Part shown: one piece after another, positions 11,021-22,372 of the stretch | How the letters are laid out: each line of letters opens with the position of its first letter | How positions within the stretch are numbered: position 1 is the stretch's first letter | Origin: Ophiodon elongatus | Taxonomy: Eukaryota; Chordata; Actinopteri; Perciformes; Hexagrammidae | Assembly (NCBI GenBank): GCA_016806645.1 | Contig: JACSYO010001703.1 | Coordinates: 1,114,501-1,178,500 of the forward strand | Reading direction: 5' to 3' | Length of the DNA stretch: 64,000 bases | Notes under the pieces: generated by a model | Seen by the model: only the letters and a program-made list of their open reading frames with translations | What the model was told of the DNA's origin: nothing | Databases searched by the model: none | Translations under genes and position numbers: made by a program

Positions 11021-14000
11021 TTCCCCTTTGTACCCCCCCCACCCCCCTCCATTTCCCTTTGACCTACTTGTTCTTTGACTAAAACAATTGCTGAATTGAA
11101 ACAAAGTGATGCAGTAGTCCTGAAAATGACTTTCTTGACAATGGAAAGATAAACATGGAAAGGAATGCATAGAAAGAAAAAAAATCTAATTCCTTTCATT
11201 GATTTAATCATGTTTTTTTAATCAAACCTTCAGATTATTGTCCTAAAACTGCAACTACAGAAAAGAGCTAATTAAAACTGCAATGAGAGCAATTCACCTT
11301 TACAAAAAGAGAAGAAAGAAAGGATCAAGAGCTCTTAATGTGGACAAAGATGAGAAGGAAAGAGGAAAGTAGCATTTCTATTTCAAAACTACAATCACAT
11401 CACTGAGTGCTCCAAATGAAGAACTCAGTTTTTCATTTATGTACTTAAATCATGTTTCTTTGGCACTCCAGGGAATAAATCAAACTGGTGTTGGGTTTTT
11501 TTCATTTTAAGAATGGTCGATATCTGTTTGTAAATTAACTTTTCAGATGAACTGTAAATAGCTGGTGAGCCCATTTGAATCAGGAAGCCCGTTCAGATTT
11601 GCATCTGCCACTTGAAACTCTCCTGCTGTTTTCTGGGTTTGGTCTCTCTTCAAGAAAAGGCTGTTGTTCAGTGCTTTTGCAGTATGTGGGTGAACAGAGG
11701 CAAAGCTTAAATTGGCTTTACTAGAACAGAAATGTTAAGCAACAACTTCTTGTATTGTATTGACACTCTTCTTTCATGCATATGAGTCATTCAGCCTGCT
11801 TTGGCCCCTTTTCAGAAGGTTTGTGTAGGAGTCTATTTATAAACCAGTGAGTATAATAGAAATGTGTCTCTGCCAACTGAACAAAAACTAAATCAGAACT
11901 TTTACAGTGAATGTAGTTTACTTAAGTGCTGTTGTAGATTGCATTTAGGATAGGATAGGCAACAGAGCAAAAATAATTGAACTGCATGCTAAAGTGCTAT
12001 TTCAATTTCCTGGAAAGTATATGAGGACTTACATTCTAAGACCACAGTCGTGGCACACACAAGAACATCAATATTATACGTTTGCCTGGAGTTGGAAGCC
12101 TCATGTGTCCCGTGTGGTTTTACTTCCTGGCTTTGTGTGATGAATCACGGTTAAAAGCACTGAAACTATAGCTCAAGCACAAGGAAGGCTAAATTTGTAT
12201 TTATTCACTTATTTAATTTTTTTTATTCCACAGTTGATGGTAGATAGTGAGGAGGTGTATTAGCAGTTAATAACAGCAGATAGCAGATGAATAAAAAAAA
12301 GAAGACGATTGTGTTAGATCCGGAGAGATAAGCCCCAATCCAGGACTATCTAATAAACCAGCTCTCCGTTTAAAGTGTCCGGATCTCCAAGCCCATGTAG
12401 TTTTGCTCGCCTGACGGGATACCTGGAGATCTGTTTAAGCTGGTGGTCAAGGAAACTGACTGCCATCCCTCCTGACGTCTAACCTGCTCCCACTCACAAC
12501 TGCACCCGACTGAAAGGCCCTTTTGGCCGAATGTAGCTATCAGTCACGTCAGTTAATGGCAGCTTTCCACTAATGGACCTAGGCTCTTGATAAGGTGCCA
12601 GGATAGGCGTTGACAGCTAGGAATAAGCTCTTAGGGTCTATTTAGTGTACTATAAACTAGAATAACCGTTCATAACTTTGTTGTCGGGCACACAGTAATA
12701 CTTAACTTTTTACAACCATGAGTACTCTTCACTACCTTTCCAATAAATTCTTAGGACTATGTGGTTTAAATGCAATTTAGATATTTTATTGCAGGATTGT
12801 TAGCAGGGGCAAAGCAACAGCTCAAATACTATATATACTTAAATTCATTACAGTCTGATTGGCATATTAATTTCTCACTGCGCCGATGCTGGGTGAAAGT
12901 CCTTTTTTGAGAATGAATCCTTTTGCGTGTAGGAGGTGAGGTGACTTGCCTGGCCCAGGCAAGACACCTGACTCCTCCTGCCAGGGCGAAGAAGTTCCTT
13001 CTGCGATCCTCTTGACTCTGTACAAAGTCACAGAAAACAGTGTCCTTCTTCTCCTGAGTGAGAAGCTCCGTCAGCCAATTCCTGCCCGCTATCGGTGTCC
13101 TCTTTGCCGTGGGCGGAGACAAAGTCCTCTGATGCGTGTCCAGAACGATGGCCTCAGCTGAGTGCTGGACGGTGTCCCAAGCTGAAATCCCAACTCGATG
13201 CTTCAAGTCTCTCCTCCTTATTGTCCAATTAAGCCATCCTCCTTTCCACATATCCCTCTCACCCAGCTGCTCATATCATTCATTTTTTTAAATTTACACA
13301 CACTCACATATATTGCTGCAACAAGATACACTTCCTTATTTGATCAAATAGGAACTTGATTACTTCACTTCTTTCCACATAGCTGGTCGTTCCACAGCTG
13401 GTCGTACGAGGACACACTCAATAGTTTTCTATCTTTTAGTCTTTTAATCAACAGAATCAACATTACAATCACATTTTGGTTATTAAATCACTTCGTATTA
13501 AGTCACAATACATAAATGCATAAATCAACTTTTAGGTTATACTAATTTTTCTAATCATATAAGCTCAGTGTTATAAGGCCTGATCTTTTTAGCCCAGTCT
13601 TTATGCTTTTCACTTAGGGCAGCTATTCTGGGATCTCAATTCTACTTGACAAATATCAACATCATTAAAAGATGTTTATTTTTTTATTTTTTATGAACCT
13701 TTGCATTGTTGTCCTTCTATTTACATCACCAATCCTTACTGCCAGTGGTTTTCTTCCTGTGGGGAGGGGGCTGTGGGTTTAGAGCGAGAACAAAGCCTAT
13801 ATAATGCTATGTATGCCACATGCCTAATAATTCAACAGACTTTTTTCTGGTTGGTATAAAGGCCTGCCACCAAAGGCTTCAAAACACTGCCATTGACATT
13901 GCAGCAGCCTGATGGTTGTCATCATTATTAGGCTACCTTTCCTCTGCTCTCTGCAGGTTTTCAAAGGGGGAGAGGAGCCAGGGCCTTAGCAGGCAGCCAA

Positions 14001-14240
14001 TGTCCCCTGCAAGTTATGACTGAGATTTAGATGAGATAAGGCTTGAATGGTAAGAGTTTACATATTGAGCTGACAATCAATTTAGCAAGAAGCCATCCAT
14101 CCTGTACAGTACCAGTTCCCTACACCGCTTAATATCAGAGTAAGAGTCATGTGTTGAGCCAGGCCATGGAATAATAATGCTTTCGATTAACATGAACAAT
14201 TTTGTTTTCAGATGTGTTTTGATGTTGGCCTCTTCTCTCA
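11021..14240. other. Intergenic, no gene recognised
   Basis: No coding exon is supported. C-runs at 11030-11051 (opposite-strand G4 potential) sit just after the LINE relic. The part from about 12300 to 13260 is more GC- and CpG-rich than its surroundings and carries open frames on both strands without family resemblance; it may be an old element. Confidence 0.45.
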
Positions 14241-14242
14241 CT

Positions 14243-14299
14243 GTGTAAGGAAACAATATGTATACATCAACTTGATGTATACACATTGTTTCCTTACAC
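14243..14299. repeat. Near-perfect 57-bp hairpin
   Basis: Arms 14243-14270 and 14272-14299 are 28 bases each and are reverse complements with one mismatch, separated by a single base (C14271). The arms begin GTGTAAGGAAACAAT. With almost no loop this would extrude as a cruciform or template a long hairpin RNA. Confidence 0.9.
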
Positions 14300-17200
14300 T
14301 TGACAGTTCATATTAATGTTCAGGTTGGAAAACACAAACATACTGTACACAAAACTCCAGCCATGGAAATACTGCTGAATACAGAACTAAACATAAATAA
14401 CGTTCGACCCTAATCCAACTATTGGTAACAAAACTAAAGGCTAAACTAAAGCTACCAGAATCATACTTTTTTGGACATAAACACTGAAATAATGGACCCA
14501 AGATGCAGTAACAGAAGAAGAATGAAGAAGGACATTGTGTGTTAGAGAGAAAAAAACACATCAGTGTGTGAGTGGGCAGGGATTTTCATTTTGCTTGGTG
14601 TGTGAGGGTGTGACCTTTCTGTTACACTGTGTCATTCATTCATATCAGTGCAGGTCAGAAGCAGTCCCTGGGAAATTGATGATGATATATGAATACATAT
14701 AATAATATATTGACAGTTTGGGTTGGTTCACCAGAACCGTCATCCAGGGTCCCAGTCACTTCACTGAACACACTGCCAACAGTTTTCATAGAGACTATTT
14801 ATTTTGTCCCAAAGTACAATATATGTCTGGTTATGTTATCTGGACAATGACATCTGATCACAGGCCTTTGCATTTCAGGTGAGTCGCCCGGGAAAAAAAC
14901 TTTGCCATTGTACATTTCTGCAAACCATGGATAAGTTGAATATTAAATATTGAATGTTTTTACATTCAGTCAGAGAAAGTAATGTAGTATATCAGATATA
15001 ACAAGTGAGAAAGTCCACTCAAGGTAGGGGATGAGTCAAACACAGGACTTTCACCCAGTAGTTTGTGATCTGTGTGAAACTAAATATATATATAAAAATA
15101 TATTTGCGCTTATTACGTTTCATTGTTACGCTTGTTACAAAACATTTTGTAAAAAAGTCTGCTTCATAAGGCAGTTGCTATATATTTACTCCAGTTATGT
15201 TGTTACTGTTATTTTGGTAACATGATCTTTTTTCGAACCTTAACCAAGTAGTTTTGTTGCCTAAACCTCAGCAATCGCTTCTCAACATTAACCATCTGGC
15301 ATTGTGCTTTTCTGCTAGTGTGATACAAGGCTGATTTTTATGGTTTAGAAACATTCAATGTATGTTCTGCCGCATGTGTTGTACATTTACAGTTGGTATT
15401 AATAAATATTCTATATATCTCCATTCTGCCCACACTGTGATCTGATTTCAGTATGCAAAGTAGGTAGGCGAATCAGTGACACTGACATGTCCACAAACAT
15501 GGTGCATCTCAGGGGAGTTGGGGGGGGGGGCAGGTGATGCAGGATGCTCTCAAGGGACCTCTACAACATGCAAGGCAAAGGTCGCACGTCAGAGGGCATC
15601 TGACGGCCAGACTACTTTCAAATGCGGTCGGGCTGATCTGGAAGCACTTTGATTGCATTGTGTTGTGTGTATATCTGTATGACAGTGTGTTCTGATCCAA
15701 ATAAGATATCCAGATACAGATCCAATCCGTTCTCACTTCCAACTCGTCAAGTACAAATGCTTGACCAATGCGCTTCCTCTTCTGATATCTACGCACCGAG
15801 GCACGCTTTAGAGTCTGTATGAGACACACTAGACTTTCAACTAGCTTCAGGGCAAACCAGTCCCCATTGTGATTAGATGCTCAGATCAACTGACGTAATA
15901 TAAAGACAGAGGAAGTCCACTCAGGACAGGTGGGAGTGGAGGGCGGATGAGTCAAACAAACACAGACCCAGGAGACAGCTGTATATGCCCCTTGTGAAAC
16001 CACGTCAGCGTTGACTTACTTTAATGAAGTTTTGTTATGTAACTTACGTAATGTAACTTAGAAACATCAGAAACGCCAGTTAAGTAACAAGTGTAATTTT
16101 TCAAGTTAATGTATTTATTTTAATCCAAACCATAGTCTTTTCCTAAAGCTGACCAAGTAAAACTAAAAACCAAGTAAACCTATATTCGAAGAACATATTT
16201 TAAAAAGAGAATGTATGCATTTAACAAATGGAAAGCCATCCCTGACAGGCCCGCAGTACATAATTAGGTTCGAAGCATAGGCCCGCTGACCAAGATGCCG
16301 TATTTGATGGGTTAGGAGTGTGTCCAAAAGTTTATCATTACTTTGGGCAATATAAATTAATTGTAATTATTTTTACGTGTATTGTATTGTGAAGGCAGAC
16401 ATCTTTGATACAGATATCTCAGGACCTCGACAAATAAATCCAAAACTATCGAGAGGTAAGTAAGAAAATCTGTTTTTGTGTAATGTGGCAGAAGATATTT
16501 TGGTTATCTGACTACAGTGTGAATTGGCGTCTCAGTCATTAGTGTGTGTCATCAGGAGAACATCGAGTTCCGCATCCGTCCTTGTGATACTGTGCTCCAC
16601 AGAAGCATTTCTTCAGGTGGCTACTTCCACTCAACACCTGATTAGTGTTCAAGGCCAAAACATATCAGAAACGATTTACAATTTACTTAAATGTTAGGTT
16701 TTAATCTTCAGTTTAATATCTGTGCAAGATTATCCATAAAAACAATTAGAGGGAGCATCCATAGTAGAGTACCAACAATAAATGTGTGCAGCCCTGGACC
16801 CCAACAAGCCTGCAACAGGACAGATACATGTCGTTTTAACACTTAGCTGTACATTAAATTGATCAACAATGTTCATAAAATAAAAGCAGACTTAAGGTAT
16901 GATATTCAAAAGGAGTGTTTGAGTGACGCTGCAGTGGGACAGAGAGAGGTTGGGATGCAAGCATGAGAAAATTCCTGCACTGGCCTCTCTGGCACTCTGT
17001 TCAGCCTCAGTGGCCTTTTACATCTGGCAAGAAGGTGAAGTTCTTTCACCGCGAAATGAAGTCTTGATAAAATGGTGCAGCTAACAGCTGCTTATGGTAA
17101 CAGGGGACGAAGGCCATCAGAAAGAGCCTCTTTGTTTTCTCAGCGTTCTGCACAAGGTGACCAAACGTCACACAGCTGACCCCTGCTAGCTGCTTGTCTC

Positions 17201-17399
17201 GTGGACCGAGCAAAAAGATAAAGAGTCCCTTGAGAAAGCTCAGTGGAAATGAGCCAATGGCAGCTCCTGGAATGCCTTTTCATTTCCTGGAGGACGAATA
17301 TGTTTCATTCATCCTGCAACAATAGTGTACAGGCCTGAGTGTGTCTGCAATGAGGCGATCTCAAATCATTTTCTTCATAGTAAAAAGCAAAGGCTTAGG
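14300..17399. other. Intergenic, no gene recognised
   Basis: No coding exon recognised. A G11 run is at 15520-15530. A dispersed repeat containing the words ACCAAGTAGTTTTGTTGCC lies at about 15235-15320, and a more diverged relative around 16010-16190. Segment 16960-17330 is GC-balanced, without known repeats and could be a conserved noncoding element, which I cannot test. Confidence 0.45.
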
Positions 17400-19212
17400 T
17401 TAGGGCGCAGGGCCAATATTTAGACATGTGAATGTGTCCCCCACAATAAAAACATGGACATAGCAGATATTCAGTCCAAATCGGCTATCGTTCTTTGGCT
17501 CAGTGGGTGTGTGCATTGTGTTGCTAAACAGCGGCTGAGTCTGTCTCCTTCTTCTATGGCTCCATTGGTGTGTCCTCATGAGTTTAAACAAAAGTCACGC
17601 TGATCAAGAGTCTAAACAAAAGTCACGGTGATCAAGAGTCTGAAAAAGAGTCACGCTAAACAAGAGTCTGAACAAGAGTCACGCCGAAAAGTGATGTAAG
17701 GATGCAGGGCCAATTCTTAAACATGAGCATTTGTCCCCTACAATAAAAACATGAACATAGCAGATATTCAGTCCAAATCGGCTATTGTTCTTGGCTCAGT
17801 GGCTGTGTGCATTGTTTCGCTGAACAGCGGCTGAGTCGGCAAGAGTTTGAACAAGAGTCACGCTGAGCGAGAGTTTGAAAAAGAGCCACGCTAAACCAGA
17901 GTCTGAACAAGATTCACGCCGAATGTGAGTCTGAACAAGAGTCACGCCGAATGTGAGTCTGAACAAGAGTCACGCCGAATGTGAGTCTGAACAAGTCTCA
18001 CGCTGAACGGGAGCCTGAATGAGTCACATCAAAAAGTGAGTCTGAACAAGACTCACGCTGAACAAAAGCCTGAACAAGAGTCACGCCGAGCAAGAGTCTG
18101 AACAAGAGTCACGCCGAGCGAAAGTCACGCTGACCGAGAGCCTGAACAAGAGTCACGCTGACAAAGAGTCTGAACAAGAGTCACGCTGACCAAGAGCCTG
18201 AACAAGAGCCACGCCGAGCGAGAGTCTGAACAAGAGTCATGCTGAATAAGAGTCTGAACAAGAGTCACGCCGAGCGAGAGTCTGAACAACAGTCACGCTG
18301 AGCGAGAGTCTGAACAAGAGTCATGCTGAATAAGAGTTTGAACAAGAGTCACGCCGAGTGAAAGTCACGCTGACAGAGTCTGAACAAGAGTCACGCTGAC
18401 AAAGAGTCTGAACAAGAGTCACAATGACAAAGAGTCTGAACAAGAGTCACGCTGAACAAGATTTTGAACAAGAGTTACGCCGAGTGAGAGTCTGAACCAG
18501 AGTCACGCCGGTCGAGAGTCTGAACAAGATTCATGCTAAACAAAAGTCTGAACAAGAGTCACGCCGAGCGAGAGTCTGAACAAGATTCATGCTAAACAAA
18601 AGTCTGAACAAGAGTCATGCCGAGCGAGAGTCTGAACAAGGGTCACGCTGAAAGAGAGCCTGAATGAGTCACACCAAAAAGTGAGTCTGAACAAGACTCA
18701 CGCTGAATAAGAGTCTGAAAAAGACTCACGCTGAATAAGAGTCTGAACAAGTGTTACAATGAACGAGAGTCTGAACAAGACTCACGCTGAACAAGAATCA
18801 TGCCGAACAAGAGTCTGAACAAGAGTCATGCTAAATAAGAGTCTGAACAAGAGTCACGCTGAACAAGAGTCTGAACAAGAGTCACGCTGAACAAGAGTCT
18901 GAACAAGAGTCTGAACAAGAGTCACGCTGAACAAGATTTTGAACAAGATTCACGCCGAACAAGAGTTTGAACAAGTCACGCAGAGCGAGAGTCTGAACGA
19001 GAGTCATGCCGAGCAAGAGTTTGAACAAGTCATGCAGAGCGAGAGTCTGAACGAGAGTCACGCTGAACGAGAGTCTGAACAAGAGTCACGCTTAACGAGA
19101 GTCTGAACAAGAGTCACGCCGAAAAGTGTGTATGAACAAGAGTCACGCTTAACGAGAGTCTGAACAAGAGTCACGCCGAAAAGTGTGTATGAACAAGAGT
19201 CACGCTGAAGGA
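17400..19212. repeat. Large 28-bp minisatellite with duplicated unique block
   Basis: From 17580 to 19212 the sequence is a diverged tandem array whose modal unit is 28 bp, itself two related half-units (a 16-mer GAACAAGAGTCACGCT and a 12-mer GAACAAGAGTCT). Variants include GCC GAG CGA, ACAATG and GTGAGT forms. A non-repeat block of about 140 bp (17401-17545) occurs again at 17702-17840 inside the start of the array with roughly 85-90% identity, so array and flank were amplified together at least once. The unit length is not a multiple of three, so open frames inside are incidental. Confidence 0.92.
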
Positions 19213-20809
19213 GACTTACGATGTGTGTCTCACTTATCCCCTTCGGTCTGTTTGGGACTGTCTTTAGACAGTGCTTCCCACTGAAAAGCTGAAGGCTGTG
19301 AGCTGCACTTTATCGGAGATGGACAACCTGAAAACTGAAACTGAAAACACTTGCAAGGTGCAATGCAAATCTAAAAAAGCACGCACAAAACTCTCTATTA
19401 TAGTGCACTGCAGTAATAATTATATTCTTCTATTTCCTGTAATCATTCTTGTCGTGTTGTGATTGCCTCCAACTTCTAAAATTACCTGGAAATCACCTCC
19501 CAAGTTACAATCAAGTTCGTCAAGTTCTCAAGGTAGTCACTTACTTTGTCTGCTGTTTGGTATTTGGTAGGTAGTGAACTGTGGAACTGACCACAGCGTT
19601 TTGTGTGTTGTTTTACAGAATAACCAATATAATACAATTACAGTATAGACAATAAGGATAAAACTAAAGATATGCTGTAGACCTCTTATATATCTTGTTT
19701 TGGTAGAACAAGGTGCAACTGAATCCAGCTGACAAAAAAGGGCTGTGTCAGTGGTAAAAGATCATTTTCTGTGGATTTGTCACTGAAAGAGACCCCATTC
19801 ACACATAGTCATTTGATACATTGGTCAAATCTGGAAAAGAATGATACCAACAAGTCTGTACTCTTCAATACAATAGAAATACATTGGCAGTGTGCATTAT
19901 TCTGATGTGGCCTTGAGAAAGGAGCTCCCTTTCTCTCCTACAAGACTTTGCAAACATATTAATCTAATGGAGTTGCATTCATATTTTTGCAGGAACCCAT
20001 CATCGAGGATACGTTCACATAATTGATTTAGGTGGGACGGTATGAAGGTGCCTTATCAGGTAGGAGAGGAAGAAGCATTTTTATATTTTTAGACAGCACA
20101 CAGAGCTGTAGAGACTCCTGACAAAGCTGCTATTGTTCCTACTGTCTGAAGGCTTGCTGGCCCACAGAGGGATGGCATTGTTTTATCATGTAATGCTACC
20201 AGTGATCTGTTCAACGATAGCACCCGATGTTTGGTAAAGTAAGACAGAAGTATATCACAGCCACTATTGGGTCACCTCAGCTCAGTGTAGTGTTTGACTG
20301 AGTCCTGCTGAGAACAAATGGAGGCGAAAGCAGAAACCACCTCTTTTAAGACAGCATTCCGGAGGAAAAAAAGAAAGGGGAAATAAAGAAAGAAGGGGAA
20401 ATGCCTTTTGTAAAATGATACAGAGCTCAGGAGAGATGCCTGACAAAGTGCCATTTTCTGATTTCTTGTTGCTTTGATATTTTATTATTTGGGTGTGGGA
20501 GTGGTCAATCAAATATGCATTCATCAAAATCTTACAGGCGCTCCAAGCTAAGCAGGCACACACATGTGCAGTGCTGTCCTCTGAAAGGTAACACCCTGGT
20601 ACTATGCCAGTGTGAGTGGAATGACCTGAACGGGCTTGTTGGTGGTTGTATCTCATGAGACTTACTTTCTATGCAGGAAGGAAAACGTTTTGTCACATTA
20701 TCTTCCACACAAACAGTCCCAAACTTTTGAATATATTTGATTTGTTAATCCAATAAATATATAATAAAAATAACACTTTTCCTACTGGACAGACTGATTC
20801 AACTTCGCT
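19213..20809. other. Intergenic, no gene recognised
   Basis: No coding exon or named repeat is recognised here. Short frames such as those around 20282-20656 show no family resemblance. Confidence 0.45.
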
Positions 20810-21260
20810 TAGAAAAAAGGACCGATACAAGAAATCTTTCCTGCCCAAAGTAATAACCCTCTCCAACACCTCACCTCTGTCTCACCGAAAACTCACCGTT
20901 TCATAGTTTCTGTCTAAACCATTATACTCTACTCTGTTTTGCTCCTCCTATAACCTGCACATGGTGAATTTGCACTTCGTTACACTCCAACTCTACCTCA
21001 TTTCATTTTATAAAAAAAGAATAGTAACAAAGTTGTACATGCTAATATATAGAGTATGTTATCCTATGTTTATTCTATTCTAATTGTAGTAGTTTGTTAT
21101 ATCTATAGTGTATTGTAATATATTCTTTATATTGTATATTCTGTAGCTATACATCTCTTGTGTTGATATGTATATTTACTGTTGCCATGGATCACCTGCT
21201 GCTATAAACAACCATTTCCCAGTTTGGGATCAATTAAGTCCATCTATTTATTTATTTTCA
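20810..21260 (+). mobile_element. LINE 3' end fragment
   Basis: A plus-strand frame at 20785-20870 reads DRYKKSFLPKVITLSN, resembling the last residues of fish non-LTR ORF2 proteins (a basic stretch then SF.P..I.L.N). It is followed by an AT-rich 3' UTR and a TTTA tandem tail (21240-21257). The 5' part is missing. Confidence 0.6.
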
Positions 21261-22045
21261 TATAGCTGATGATAACCAAATGATAGCCAAAATGAGAAAT
21301 ACCCATTGAGTCCATGGTCAACGACTGAAAGCACCGCAGCTGTTTAAAGGCCATTTATAGCTGTGTGTTAAAGGGTTAGCCTTTGTCCCTTTATATGGTG
21401 TGGACATCGTTACTGGTCAGCTTGGACTGCCTGTCTTGTCTCCTGCAATGTCTGACGTTTGTAGACTTTTGATATTAAAGAGAACATCAAGCAAATTGAA
21501 GAAGCTCAGTGATCTGATAGTTTTCAGTAACAGAGCTCTGCTTCACTGCAAACCTTCAGCTCACCACTGTGACCACACCACGGTGATGAAACAAAGCAGA
21601 CCACCCTGCATCATAAAGTTAATGAGAGAATGTCAACTACTGCTGCTGAGAATATAAAAACAGTCTGATCATGTTCAATACAGTGTTATATTTATAAATA
21701 TATATTAAAAAAAAAAGGTATTTACAAAGGGACTGTCATTAACCTCTTACATTGAGTAAGATAAATCCTTTTTAGTGCCGTTGTCATGGCAGTGATACTC
21801 TTTGAAGACAGCAAACACCACATTGTCAATGCTCTAACCCTGCAGCCCTCCCTGCTGGCCAGTCATTTTACCTTTTTTTTTTTTTAAATCTCCAGGCCAT
21901 AGCGTATTAATGATGCAGAAAATACTCTAAAATAATATGTCTTCACTTCATAAAGTCTAAAACCAATTAAATATATAAGGAAAAACAGACACAGTGAAAG
22001 TGAGGCTGCATGTTATATGTACACTATTTTAATATCTGTAAATAG

Positions 22046-22372
22046 GAGAGACTGAGTGGACTGGTTATACTGGGACAAAGAGACTGAGTGGACTGGTTAT
22101 AGTGGGACAGAGAGGCTTGAGTGGAGTGGTTATAGTGGGACAGAGAGGCTGAGTGGACTGGTTATACTGGGACAAAGAGGCTGAGTGGACTGGTTATAGT
22201 GGGACAGAGAGGCTGAGTGGAGTGGTTATAGTGGGACAGAGAGACTGAGTGGACTGGTTATAGTGGGACAGAGAGACTGAGAGGACTGGTTATAGTGGGA
22301 CAGAGAGACTGAGAGGACTGGTTATAGTGGGACAGAGAGACTGAGAGGACTGGTTATAGTGGGACAGAGAAA
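22046..22372. repeat. 30-bp minisatellite, about 11 copies
   Basis: The unit is GGACTGGTTATAGTGGGACA plus GAGAGACTGA, repeated head to tail about eleven times. Copies differ at few positions (ACTGG/AGTGG, GACTG/GGCTG, one with a 1-bp insertion). The last four copies share a GAGAGG variant, which suggests recent expansion from that end. Confidence 0.93.

Noticed and set aside
18882..19082. Leu/Phe-rich repeated minus-strand frame
   Set aside because: It lies wholly in the 28-bp minisatellite; the unit is not a multiple of three and nearby units are frame-broken.
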